Assembly (NCBI GenBank): GCA_002421645.1
Contig: DIST01000055.1
Span: forward strand, 1-25,885
Direction of reading: 5' to 3'
Source: Flavobacterium sp. UBA6203
GTDB lineage: Bacteria > Bacteroidota > Bacteroidia > Flavobacteriales > Flavobacteriaceae
DNA length: 25,885 bases
The notes under the pieces are model-generated. The model was not told the origin of the DNA and ran no database searches. It saw only the letters and a list, made by a program, of their open reading frames with translations. Below, one piece after another: positions 6,625 to 16,500 of the stretch (within the stretch, counting starts at the first letter, position 1; each line of letters opens with the position of its first letter). Both the position numbers and the translations under genes were made by a program.

Positions 6625-9477
6625 CTAATGCGCTTCTAACCAATTCTTACCCAATCCAATTTCCACGTCTAACGGAACTGCCATTTTGAAAGCGTTTTCC
6701 ATTTCGTGTTTGATCATCGGTTGGATTTTTTCTAATTCGGAGTTGTGCACGTCAAATACTAATTCGTCATGTACTTGCAATAGCATTTTGGATTTCCAGT
6801 TTTCAGCCGTCAGTTTTTTGTGAATGTTAATCATCGCAATTTTGATGATATCTGCAGCCGAACCTTGAATTGGCGCATTCACGGCATTTCGTTCCGCACC
6901 ACCACGAACAATCGCATTGGCTGAGTTGATGTCTTTTAAATAACGTCTTCTTCCCGAAATGGTTTCTACATAGCCGTGTTCTCTAGCAAAATCTACTTGC
7001 GAAGACATAAACGATTTTAATTTTGGATACGTTTGATAATACGCTTCAATTAAATCGGCACTTTCTTTTCTTGATAAATTGGTTTGGTTACTCAATCCAA
7101 AAGCCGAAACCCCATAAATAATTCCAAAGTTTACGGTTTTAGCATGACTTCTTTGTTCTTTTGTCACTTCATCTAAAGGCACATTGAACACTTTTGCAGC
7201 CGTACTTTTGTGAATGTCTTCGTGATTTTGAAACGCTTTTATCATGTTTTCTTCACCGCATAAAGCAGCAATGATGCGCAATTCAATTTGAGAATAATCG
7301 GCAGAAAGTAGCGTGTAATTTTCATCGCGTGCAATGAAGGCTTTTCTAATTTGTCTTCCTCTTTCGGTACGAATTGGAATGTTTTGTAAGTTTGGATTAT
7401 TCGAACTCAAACGACCTGTAGCCGCAACTGTTTGCATGTAATCGGTGTGCACTCTTCCAGTTTTTTTATCGACTTGATTTGGTAAAGCATCGATATACGT
7501 ACTTTGCAATTTCACCATTTGACGCCATTCTAAAATATCGCGCACAATTTGATGTTCGTTTGCCAAATAACTCAAAACTTCTTCGCCAGTTGCATATTGA
7601 CCGGTTTTGGTTTTCTTTTGTTTGGCACCACCAATTTTTAGTTTGTCGAATAAAATATCGCCCAACTGTTTTGGAGAAGCCAAGTTGAATTTCTCACCAG
7701 CAGTTTCATAGATCTGTTGTTCAAACGCATCGATTTCTTTTTGCATGTCAACCGACATACTTTTTAGAAACTCCACATCCAAACGAATCCCTTCTTTTTC
7801 CATATCAGCTAAGACTGGAACTAGCGGAATTTCAATTTCGTCGAACAATTTTTTTGTTCCTACTTTTTCTAAAATCGGTTGGAAATGTTCTTTTAGTTGG
7901 AAGGTAATATCAGCGTCTTCAGTTGCATATTCTTTAATGTCTTCCAAAGGAACATCGCGCATCGACAATTGATTTTTTCCTTTTTTACCAATTAACGTTT
8001 CAATCGATTTTGGTGCATATTTCAAATAGGTTTCCGACAACACATCCATATTATGACGCATATCTGGATTAATTAGATAATGCGCAATCATGGTATCGAA
8101 TAATTTTCCTTTGACTTGAATGTTGTAATTCGAAAGAATTTTCAAGTCGTATTTCATGTTCTGACCGATTTTTTCGATGTTTTCATTTTCGAAGAATGGT
8201 CGGAATTTTTCAATTAATGTTTGGGCTTCTTTCTGATTTTCGGGAAACGGAACATAAAATCCTTTTCCTTTTTCGAAAGAGAACGACATTCCGACTAACT
8301 CGGCATTCAAAGCATCAATTCCAGTAGTTTCGGTATCAAAACAAACCGAAGTTTGGTTTAATAAATTCTGCATTAATAATTTTACTGGTAAATCGCCCTG
8401 AACTATTTGGTAGAAATGCGTCGTATTTTCTAAAGTCGCATAATACGAATGATTCGCAGTTGGCTCATCCGATTCATCACTAAAACCAAACAAATCAAAT
8501 TGGTCTTCGTTTGATTTTTTAGCTGGCGCTTTTTTAATTGGTTGTGGAGTGTCTGAAGTAGTTCCGTTAGAATCAATCTCGTCATATTCTTTTCCGCTTC
8601 CAAAAAGTTTATCAAACTGCGCTTTCATTTGACGGAATTCTAGTTCCTGAAACAAAGCATCAGTTTTTTCCACATCGGGTTTTGATAATTCGTAATCGTC
8701 AGCATCAAAAGTCACCGGACAATCGAGTAGGATAGTAGCTAATTTTTTGGATAAAATTCCCAATTCTTTATTGGCTTCGATTTTGTCTTTCATCGCACCT
8801 TTTAACTGATGCGTGTTGGCTAATAAGTTTTCTAAAGTTCCATATTCTGCCAAGAATTTTTTAGCTGTTTTTTCGCCCACACCAGGTAATCCAGGAATAT
8901 TATCGGCAGAATCGCCCATCATTCCTAAGAAATCAATAACTTGTTCTGGACGTTCGATTTCAAATTTTTCTAAGACTTCGGGAATTCCCCAAATCTCGAT
9001 GTCATTCCCCATTCGGGCAGGTTTGTACATGAAAATATTTTCCGAAACTAATTGTGCAAAATCCTTATCTGGTGTTACCATGAACACCTGAAAACCTTCT
9101 TTTTCTGCTTGTTTGGCTAAAGTTCCAATTAAATCATCGGCTTCAAAACCTGCTTTTTCGATAATTGGAATATGCATAGCTCGCAATAATTCTTGAATAT
9201 AAGGAACCGCAATTTTAATTGCTTCAGGAGTTTCGTCACGGTGTGCTTTGTATTCTTGATACATTTCAAAACGATAATCGCTTCCGCCTTTATCAAATGC
9301 TACGGCTAAATGATCTGGTTTTTCGCGTTTAATTACATCCATCAAAGAATTCATGAATCCCATAATGGCAGATGTATCCATTCCTTTCGAATTGATTCTT
9401 GGGTTTTTAATAAAAGCGTAATAACCTCTAAAAATTAAGGCGTAAGCATCGAGTAAAAAAAGGCGTTTTTGTGACAT
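6625..9477 (-). CDS. polA: DNA polymerase I
   Basis: This is a full-length 950-residue DNA polymerase I for Okazaki-fragment processing and repair. Residues 1-290 are the 5'-3' nuclease (EADDLIG at 112-118; MGDSADNIPGLPGVGEKTA around 187-205). Residues about 345-540 are the 3'-5' proofreading exonuclease, with DTE intact (D381, E383) and Y517..D521, so proofreading should be active. The polymerase domain has motif A SADYSQIELR (D727), motif B with R776, K780, F784, Y788, and motif C VHDE (902-905). F784 is the usual residue for strong ddNTP discrimination. The linker between the nuclease domains (291-345) is low-complexity and contains QFDLF at 326-330, a sliding-clamp-type motif. A -7-like box TAACTTTG lies at 9508-9501 without a clear -33 box. 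Confidence 0.98.
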   Translation of the reverse strand: MSQKRLFLLDAYALIFRGYYAFIKNPRINSKGMDTSAIMGFMNSLMDVIKREKPDHLAVAFDKGGSDYRFEMYQEYKAHRDETPEAIKIAVPYIQELLRAMHIPIIEKAGFEADDLIGTLAKQAEKEGFQVFMVTPDKDFAQLVSENIFMYKPARMGNDIEIWGIPEVLEKFEIERPEQVIDFLGMMGDSADNIPGLPGVGEKTAKKFLAEYGTLENLLANTHQLKGAMKDKIEANKELGILSKKLATILLDCPVTFDADDYELSKPDVEKTDALFQELEFRQMKAQFDKLFGSGKEYDEIDSNGTTSDTPQPIKKAPAKKSNEDQFDLFGFSDESDEPTANHSYYATLENTTHFYQIVQGDLPVKLLMQNLLNQTSVCFDTETTGIDALNAELVGMSFSFEKGKGFYVPFPENQKEAQTLIEKFRPFFENENIEKIGQNMKYDLKILSNYNIQVKGKLFDTMIAHYLINPDMRHNMDVLSETYLKYAPKSIETLIGKKGKNQLSMRDVPLEDIKEYATEDADITFQLKEHFQPILEKVGTKKLFDEIEIPLVPVLADMEKEGIRLDVEFLKSMSVDMQKEIDAFEQQIYETAGEKFNLASPKQLGDILFDKLKIGGAKQKKTKTGQYATGEEVLSYLANEHQIVRDILEWRQMVKLQSTYIDALPNQVDKKTGRVHTDYMQTVAATGRLSSNNPNLQNIPIRTERGRQIRKAFIARDENYTLLSADYSQIELRIIAALCGEENMIKAFQNHEDIHKSTAAKVFNVPLDEVTKEQRSHAKTVNFGIIYGVSAFGLSNQTNLSRKESADLIEAYYQTYPKLKSFMSSQVDFAREHGYVETISGRRRYLKDINSANAIVRGGAERNAVNAPIQGSAADIIKIAMINIHKKLTAENWKSKMLLQVHDELVFDVHNSELEKIQPMIKHEMENAFKMAVPLDVEIGLGKNWLEAH

Positions 9478-9614
9478 AATTATGGTATTCTATATTTTTT
9501 CAAAGTTATAAAAATATATGTGTTTTTGGACTTTTTTGTTTATTACAGAAAAAATCTCAGAAAAATAAAACCATGATTTCATGTTTTTCGTAAGTGAAGA
9601 AAAACAAATTAATT

Positions 9615-11147
9615 ATGAAACAAATTTTATTACCTGTGAAATCAGTTTTACTGATGAGTCTTTTGACAATTTTTGTAGCATGTTCTGATGACGATACTGC
9701 TCCAATGCCTCAGCCAGAGCCAACTCCAATGCCAGAAGTGGCTCCTTTGGTGAATTTTACTGCTCTTAGTAATGACAATAAGATTTACTATTTTAATGCT
9801 AGAAATTTGGAAGCTCCAATTCGCAATTTAACAATAACGGGATTACAATCAGGAGAAAACATTCTGAGTATTGATTACAGACCTGCTACGGGTCAATTAT
9901 ATGGTTTAGGTTCTACTAGTCGTTTGTATGTTATCAATGAAGTATCTGGTTTGGCAACTCCAATAGGTGCCGCTCCATTTACACCTCAGATAGAAGGTAC
10001 TTCTAGTTCAATTGATTTTAATCCAACGGTAGATAGAGTTCGCTTGGTTTCTAATAATGGTCAAAACTTAAGACTGCATCCTGAGTTAGGTACTGTTGTG
10101 GCTACAGATGGAAGTATCAATGGTGTTATGAATACTAAAATTGAAGCGGTTGGTTATACAAACAGTTTTGCGGGAAGTACAGCAACTATGTTGTATGATA
10201 TTGATTATACTACTGATAAGTTGTATCTTCAAAATCCACCAAATGATGGAACTTTACAACTTGTAGGGGCTTTAGAAGTAGATTTTGAAGGAACTGGAGG
10301 ATTGGATATTTTACCAGATTCTAACTATGCAATGGCAGTGAACAACAAAAATAATGAATCAAGATTATATACAATCAGTTTAATGTCTGGAAAAGCTACT
10401 TGGATTGGAACTTTTTCACAGCAAATTGTAGAAGTAGCATTTAAATCAAAACCAATTGCTTATGCAACTTCCTCTTCTAACATGTTATATAGAATTCATC
10501 CTCTTTTAGGTTCTTCAAATTCAATTGCTTTAACGGGAATGAATGCTAGCGAGCAAATTGTAGGATTAGATTTCAGACCAGCAAACGGTGCTTTATATGC
10601 GGTAACGAATCAAAGTAGATTGTTAACAATTAATACAGCTAATGGTCAAGTTACTGCAATTGGTTCAGGATTAAGTCCAGTGCTTTCTGGTACAGATTTT
10701 GGTTTCGACTTTAACCCAACGGTTGATAGAATTCGATTAGTAAGCAACACAGGACAAAACTTACGTTTACATCCAGATTTAGGAACGGTTGTTGCAACTG
10801 ATGGAAGTTTGAATCCGGGAACACCGTCTGTAACTGCGGCAGCTTACACTAATAATTTTGCGCAAAGTACTACTACACAACTTTTTGTAATTGATACTAA
10901 TGACAATAATTTATATTTACAAAATCCACCTAACAACGGAACATTAGTTTTAATTGGAAGTTTGGGAGTTACAGCAACTTCAATGAATGGTTTTGATATT
11001 GGAGGAAATAGTAGTGAAGCATTCTCAATTTTAACTGTAAACGGAACACAAGCAGTATACAGAATTAATTTAACAACTGGTGCTGCAACTCGTGTAGTGA
11101 ATTTTTCACCAAACGTAACTGCAATGACTGTAGGGTTAGGATTTTAA
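9615..11147 (+). CDS. Lipoprotein with two DUF4394 repeats
   Basis: I prefer the ATG at 9615 over the in-frame GTG at 9594, because it gives a compact lipoprotein signal peptide: a hydrophobic core, then FVAC with the lipidated Cys at residue 23 and SDDD after it. CSDDD matches the Bacteroidota lipoprotein export signal, so surface exposure is likely. After a proline-rich spacer (PQPEPTPMPEV) come two copies of DUF4394, about residues 45-278 and 280-510. Both contain FNPTVDR(V/I)RLVSN and QNLRLHP(E/D)LGTVVATDGS (from about residues 134 and 365). The copies probably form a beta-propeller-like or beta-rich fold. Function is unknown. The gene stands alone with its own strong terminator. Confidence 0.85.
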   Translation: MKQILLPVKSVLLMSLLTIFVACSDDDTAPMPQPEPTPMPEVAPLVNFTALSNDNKIYYFNARNLEAPIRNLTITGLQSGENILSIDYRPATGQLYGLGSTSRLYVINEVSGLATPIGAAPFTPQIEGTSSSIDFNPTVDRVRLVSNNGQNLRLHPELGTVVATDGSINGVMNTKIEAVGYTNSFAGSTATMLYDIDYTTDKLYLQNPPNDGTLQLVGALEVDFEGTGGLDILPDSNYAMAVNNKNNESRLYTISLMSGKATWIGTFSQQIVEVAFKSKPIAYATSSSNMLYRIHPLLGSSNSIALTGMNASEQIVGLDFRPANGALYAVTNQSRLLTINTANGQVTAIGSGLSPVLSGTDFGFDFNPTVDRIRLVSNTGQNLRLHPDLGTVVATDGSLNPGTPSVTAAAYTNNFAQSTTTQLFVIDTNDNNLYLQNPPNNGTLVLIGSLGVTATSMNGFDIGGNSSEAFSILTVNGTQAVYRINLTTGAATRVVNFSPNVTAMTVGLGF

Positions 11148-11170
11148 AGAGTTTTAGTTATTAATTTCAC

Positions 11171-11206
11171 AGGCTGTAAATCAAATTTGTTTTACAGCCT
11201 TTTTTT
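11171..11206 (+). terminator. Intrinsic terminator after the DUF4394 gene
   Basis: A perfect 10-bp stem, AGGCTGTAAA (11171-11180) with TTTACAGCCT (11191-11200), and a 10-nt loop are followed by a run of six T. This is a classic rho-independent terminator 24 nt after the stop codon. Confidence 0.92.
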
Positions 11207-11276
11207 ATCGTTAAAATTTTAATAAATACCTATTGAATTGATAAAGTTGTAGTTACTTTGCAAAAAAAGAGAGCTA

Positions 11277-12506
11277 ATGATTCGTTGGATTGTTTTTTTA
11301 GTATTTGTTATCATTCTTGAAATTTATGCGTTTCAGGCGTTTAAAACTTTGATTAAATCGAAGTGGTTTTTTATATTCTATTATGTGACATCTGCAATTG
11401 CATTAGCTTATATTATTTATCAATTGTATCATTTTGATAGAAGTGTAGGGCAAACACCAAAAACAATGATGACAATGGGTTTGTTGTTACTACTATATGT
11501 GCCAAAATTATTAGTAACTATCATTCTATTTGGGGAAGATATTATTCGTTTTTTTGTTGGTTTATTTGGTGTAATAACTAAAAGTGGTTCTGAAAGTTTT
11601 TTACCCGAAAGAAGACGTTTTGTGAGTCAAATTGCTTTGGGAATTGCGGCTATTCCGTTTGCGTCTTTTTTATACGGAATTACCATTGGAAAATACAATT
11701 ACAAAGTAATCAGACAAACGTTATTTTTCCCTGATTTGCCAGAAGCTTTTGATGGAACTACGATTACTCATATTTCAGATGTTCATAGCGGAAGTTTTGA
11801 TAATGCAGAGAAAATTCAATACGCGATTGATTTGATAAATGAACAAAATTCAGATATGGTTTTATTTACTGGTGATATTGTAAATACTCATGCTACCGAA
11901 ATGGATCCATGGATTGATACTTTTAAAGGAATTCATAATCCTAAATTAGGTAAGTTTTCTGTTTTAGGAAATCATGATTATGGTGAATATATAGATTGGA
12001 AATCGCAATCTGAAAAACAAGCTAATTTTGACAATATCAAAGCCATTCATGATAAAATTGATTTCAAATTATTGTTGAATGAACACGTTAAAATCAAAAA
12101 AGACAATCAAGAATTAGCAATTGTAGGAGTTGAAAACTGGGGAAGAAAATTTGGAGAGCGCGGTGATTTGAATCTAGCTTCAAAAGGATTAACCAAAGAA
12201 GATTTTAAAATTGTAATGAGTCACGATCCAAGTCATTGGGACGAGAAAATTCAACATGACGACAATCATTATCATTTAACGCTTTCGGGTCATACACATG
12301 GGTTGCAATTTGGAATTGAAATTCCAGGTTGGATAAAATGGAGTCCGGTACAATATGTCTACAAACAATGGGCTGGATTGTATGAAAATGCAGGAAGATA
12401 CATTTATGTAAATCGAGGTTTTGGCTTCCATGCTTATCCTGGCAGAGTAGGAATTATGCCTGAAATAACGGTAATTGAACTAAAAAAAGGAGAAAAAGTA
12501 GCGTAA
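11277..12506 (+). CDS. Membrane-anchored metallophosphoesterase
   Basis: This is a 409-residue membrane protein with about four N-terminal helices (1-135) followed by a calcineurin-like phosphoesterase domain (about 160-395). The metal-binding motifs are complete: D168-x-H170 (ISDVHSG), GD at 199-200, GNHD at 231-234, H316, and GHTH at 338-341. The layout matches the YkuE/LpxG-like group, in which members hydrolyse phosphodiester or pyrophosphate bonds of lipids at the membrane, such as UDP-diacylglucosamine; the substrate here is not shown by sequence. A -7-like TTACTTTG (11253-11260) sits 17 nt before the ATG. The thioredoxin-like gene follows 75 nt downstream on the same strand. Confidence 0.9.
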   Translation: MIRWIVFLVFVIILEIYAFQAFKTLIKSKWFFIFYYVTSAIALAYIIYQLYHFDRSVGQTPKTMMTMGLLLLLYVPKLLVTIILFGEDIIRFFVGLFGVITKSGSESFLPERRRFVSQIALGIAAIPFASFLYGITIGKYNYKVIRQTLFFPDLPEAFDGTTITHISDVHSGSFDNAEKIQYAIDLINEQNSDMVLFTGDIVNTHATEMDPWIDTFKGIHNPKLGKFSVLGNHDYGEYIDWKSQSEKQANFDNIKAIHDKIDFKLLLNEHVKIKKDNQELAIVGVENWGRKFGERGDLNLASKGLTKEDFKIVMSHDPSHWDEKIQHDDNHYHLTLSGHTHGLQFGIEIPGWIKWSPVQYVYKQWAGLYENAGRYIYVNRGFGFHAYPGRVGIMPEITVIELKKGEKVA

Positions 12507-12581
12507 TTCAGTAAAAATGCTACATTTGTATATTATTTTCGTGTGAAAATTAATATTTTTGATACTAATAAATTGCAATTT

Positions 12582-12878
12582 ATGTCAAAATTTGGAGAAC
12601 TTATCGATGCTCAAGTACCTGTACTAATCGATTTCTTTACAGAGTGGAATGAACCTTCAGTAGCTATGAATGAAGTAATTCGTCATGTAGCAGCTGCTTT
12701 AGGAGACAAAGCGCGTGTAATTAAAATTGATGTGGATAAAAATCAGGAATTAGCTGAAGCGCTTCGTATTAAAGGTTTGCCTACTTTAATGATTTATAAA
12801 GAAGGTCAAATGGTATGGAGACAAAGCGGTGAACTTGATGCCAACACTTTAATTTCTTTAGTGCAAGAACAAGCCTAA
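12582..12878 (+). CDS. Thioredoxin-fold protein lacking the CXXC active site
   Basis: I choose the ATG at 12582, giving 98 residues, over the GTG at 12543: the shorter form aligns with the thioredoxin N-terminus, and a good -7 box TATTTTTG (12554-12561) would place the transcription start between the two. The fold is clear: VPVLIDFFTEW (12-22), IKIDVDKN (48-54) and the cis-proline loop GLPTLMIYKEG (65-75). Where thioredoxins have WCGPC this protein has WNEPS (22-26), and it contains no cysteine at all. It therefore cannot do dithiol exchange and is more likely a binding or scaffold protein. It ends 4 bp into the convergent deacetylase gene. Confidence 0.88.
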   Translation: MSKFGELIDAQVPVLIDFFTEWNEPSVAMNEVIRHVAAALGDKARVIKIDVDKNQELAEALRIKGLPTLMIYKEGQMVWRQSGELDANTLISLVQEQA

Positions 12879-13513
12879 GAAATTACATCGAAAACAAACC
12901 CCTTATCTTTTAAAACTTGTATTGCTTTTGGCAATGCATATTTCAGATTTTTTTCTGCTTTTCTGCTATCGTGAAATACGATAATACTTCCTTGTTCCGT
13001 ATTTGAAATTACATTCTCTAAACATTTTTCTACAGAAATGGTTGAGTCAAAATCATAGCTTAACACATCCCACATAATTATTTTATAACCTAAATTACGA
13101 ATTGCTTTTGATTGACTTACTTTGATTTTTCCATACGGAGGACGAAATAAAAACGAGTGTTCAGTGTTCAGTTTTAAGTGTTCAGTTTCGCACAACTTGA
13201 AATTATCGACATAATAATTCGTCTTGGTTTTCCAGCCGTTTAAGTGATTGAAAGTGTGATTTCCAGTTTGGTGTCCTTCTGCAAGTATTCTTTTATAAAT
13301 TGCTCGATGTTTCTGAATGTTATCGCCAATACAAAAGAAAGTAGCTTTAATATCTTCCGATTTTAATATATCTAAAACCCATTCTGTTACATCAGGAATT
13401 GGGCCATCATCAAAAGTTAAATAGATTTTATTTTCCGAATTTGGAATATCCCAAACCAGATTATTGAAAACCTTTTTAATCCATTTATTTGTTTTAACCC
13501 AATTGAAGTTCAT
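12875..13513 (-). CDS. Polysaccharide deacetylase (NodB-type, CE4)
   Basis: This is a 212-residue CE4 deacetylase that removes N- or O-acetyl groups from a polysaccharide, possibly peptidoglycan or an extracellular glycan. NodB motifs are intact: TFDDGP with D35-D36, metal ligands H86 and H90 in HTFNH, RPPYG at 124-128, and IIVFHDS with H181. No signal peptide or transmembrane segment is evident at the N-terminus (NFNWVKTNKWIKK), so localisation is unclear. Residues 110-120 (TEHLKLNTEHS) are encoded by a 7-nt-period DNA repeat and lengthen the loop before FRPPYG by about six residues compared with what I expect. The gene tail overlaps the thioredoxin-like gene by 4 bp. Confidence 0.92.
   Translation of the reverse strand: MNFNWVKTNKWIKKVFNNLVWDIPNSENKIYLTFDDGPIPDVTEWVLDILKSEDIKATFFCIGDNIQKHRAIYKRILAEGHQTGNHTFNHLNGWKTKTNYYVDNFKLCETEHLKLNTEHSFLFRPPYGKIKVSQSKAIRNLGYKIIMWDVLSYDFDSTISVEKCLENVISNTEQGSIIVFHDSRKAEKNLKYALPKAIQVLKDKGFVFDVIS
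13156..13186 (-). repeat. Heptamer tandem repeat inside the deacetylase gene
   Basis: On the plus strand the heptamer AGTGTTC occurs at 13156, 13163 and 13177, with a degenerate copy at 13170 and a partial one at 13184. In the gene this encodes residues 110-120 with TEH repeated at a 7-residue interval. The same ACTG-based 7-nt periodicity is seen after polA (6592-6621). Confidence 0.85.
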
Positions 13514-13529
13514 GTTATAAAATTAGCAT

Positions 13530-13574
13530 AAAAAAATGTTCCAAACGAAATTTCTTTCATTTGGAACATTTTAT
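13530..13574 (-). terminator. Terminator after the DUF2723 gene
   Basis: A perfect 11-bp stem, AATGTTCCAAA (13535-13545) with TTTGGAACATT (13560-13570), is followed on the minus strand by a T-run (13536-13530). It lies just after the stop of the DUF2723 gene and before the deacetylase start, separating the two minus-strand genes. Confidence 0.8.
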
Positions 13575-13588
13575 CATTAAGGAATTAG

Positions 13589-16500
13589 TTATTCCATTTT
13601 TCTTCCAAAACGTTCAAACATTTTGTTAAAGTTATTAAATTTTACTTTTTCTTTATTGTAAAATTCTAAATCTTCTGCAGCTTCTGCAACTTGTATTAAA
13701 CTTCTGTATTGCTCAATATCAGTAACAATATCCATAGCGCCAAAGTTTTGTTCACTAGGTTTCCATCCATTGAAGAATGTTAAGTTTTCTTGGTATTTTT
13801 TGATTACCTCTACAAGAATAGCTCTTGCTTTATCTTTTTTACCAACTTCATAATATCCAGCTGCAAAAGGCTCTAACAAAGAATAATATTCAAAATATTG
13901 GATTGGCATTTTTTTCATTGCTAAATCAATTACTTTTTCAGCTTTGTCTAATTTGCCTTCATTTATTAAAGTTTCCATTAATCGAGCTAAATTTGTTCGA
14001 TATGAAATACTATTTTTACGAGTTTCTGGATCATGGTAAATAATTGGTTTTCCGCTATTACCCCAATCCCATTTCATTACAATATTGTACATTTTCTCTG
14101 AATCAATTTGTCCCATTTTCATAGGGCTTGGAGAATCTACAGGAGTTTTAACAGGAACAAGTTTAAAACACATTCCATCTAACTGAAGATAATCTTTCAT
14201 CCAAAGATAATCGTCTTCTCCAAAGCTTCCACCTGTAAAATAGATTGGACGTTTCCAATTGTTTTGGTTTACGATATCTAGCATCATCAAGCGATTTTTG
14301 TATAAAGCATCATCTTTAATTTCAAATTCAATAGCTGGAACAATTGAATCATAGAATTTTTCAGAAACTACTTTATTTTTAATAACGGCAGTTTTATCTA
14401 CAGGGTAAATTACCTTTTTGGATGGGAAATAATTTATTTTACGACCATTATTTAATTCAATTTTTGCTCTCTCGTCGTCTAAAGAAATAAATTTAATTAT
14501 TTCGTCTAATAACAAAGGATCTTTGGTTCTTTCAACAAACAAACTATAATCTCTATTACTTCCTTTGTATTGTTCTCTATTAAAAGAACTTGGTATTGGT
14601 TCTGAATTATGAGTTCTCATTTTCATTTGATCGATATACCAATCGGTCATAAATAAACTAGTATTTACAATACGAATATCGGTTCTATACCCTTCAATTT
14701 CTTGCATATACCAAAGAGGAAAAGTATCGTTGTCGCCAATGGTAAATAAAATGGCATTTGGTTCACATGAATCTAAATAGGCTTTTGCCATTGTTAAAGC
14801 TGTATCTTTGTTGGAACGGTCATGATCATCCCAGTTTTGTGCTGCTAATACAACAGATGAAGCTAATAATGATACAGCTAATACAATAGGTATTGCAACT
14901 TTTGGTTGAATGTATTTTTTCAAAGTGTCAAAAATGGCATATATTCCATAAGCAATCCACATTGCAAATACGTAGAATGATCCAACTAATGCATAGTCTC
15001 TTTCTCTAGGTTCAAAAGGTCTTTCGTTTAGGTAGATTTTTAATGCTAATCCAGTAAATAAGAATAAAACGAGTAAAACGTAAAAACTTTTAATATCTTT
15101 TTTGGCATGAAATATCATTCCAATAATCGCTAAAATAAAAGGTAAAAAGAAATAAGTATTTCTTCCCTTGTTATTTTGCATGTCGGTAGGAAGATTTTTT
15201 TGAGTTCCAACTAACATTTCGTCAATAAAATTAATTCCGCTTAACCAATTTCCATTGGTGTTATCGTATTTGCCTTGAACATCACTTTGTCTTCCAACAA
15301 AATTCCAAAGCAAATATCGAACATACATATAATTGAATTGATATTGAAACATGAATTTCATGTTGTTTAAGAAAGTAGGCTTGTCTACAATTAGATATTC
15401 TCCATATCCTTTTAAGAATTTATCATAGTCTTCTTCATCTATTTCGCCGGCTTCATATGCTTTACGAAATTGAGTTACAATTTGAACCAATTCATCTTCG
15501 TGAGCATATTCAGGATTTATCCTAAATTCAAGAGGCTCGGTAAAAATCATATAATTTTCTCTGTGCTCATTACTCCACATTCTTGGAAGAAAAGCTTTGT
15601 GTGCATCATCAGTATTTTGCTTTGCGTTTTTGTAATCGTTTGTAATTACATATTTGCCAGTTTTATAATCGCGCTCATAGTTAGGTTTGTCGTCTAAATA
15701 AGGTGTTATAGGGTCTAAACCAGAATATGTGTCAGAAAATTGAGGTCCGTGAAATAATTTTTGTTCTCCATATTGTTCGCGATTGTAATACGCTAAAACT
15801 TCTGCAGCATCAGACGGTTTGTTTTCATTAATTGGTGTATTAGCGTTAGCGCGGATAGGTAACATCATCCAAGTCGAAAAACCAATCAAAATAAAAAGGG
15901 TTGATAATATTAAAGTGTTATAAAAAACGTGCCCTTTTTTCTTAGTATAATTTAATCCAAAGTAAAAAGCGGCAATAATTAGAATAAAGGCAAAAATGGT
16001 TCCTGAATTGAACGGCATTCCTAGGTTATTTACCATAAAAATTTCGGTCTTACCAAAAAAAGCCAACGTATAGGGAAGTAAAAGTTTAAAAATGAAAAGT
16101 AAAATGGCAATAATGACAACATTTGCAATTAAGAAGCTTTTTACAGTAACGGTTTTATATTTTTTAAAGAAATAAAGAAATCCGATTGCGGGAAAAGTCA
16201 ATAGAGCCATAAAGTGAACTCCAAAAGATAATCCAATTACCAATGAAATGATTAATAACCATTTATTTCCGCGAGGTGTTTCAAATTCTTGTTCCCATCG
16301 TAATCCAAGCCAAAATAATAAAGCAATTAGAAATGTAGCCATTGCATATACTTCTGCTTCTACTGCATTATACCAGAAACTATCTGTGAAAGTAAATGAT
16401 AAACTTGCAATGACAGCACTTCCTAAAATCATAACCGCATTATTAGTTGAAAGTTCTTTTTCTCCAACAATTAGTTTTTTTAATAATATGGTTAATGACC

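Noticed and set aside
9572..9583. Short inverted repeat CATGA-TT-TCATG before the DUF4394 gene
   Set aside because: Only 5-bp arms, with no promoter element in register; compatible with chance.
12525..12561. Full consensus promoter for the thioredoxin-like gene using TTTG at 12525
   Set aside because: The -7 box is good, but this TTTG is 25 nt away, too far from the usual 19-21 nt; only the -7 box is retained as a hint.
12543..12581. GTG-initiated longer thioredoxin-like protein
   Set aside because: The extra 13 residues precede the fold and would lie upstream of the transcription start predicted from the -7 box at 12554-12561.
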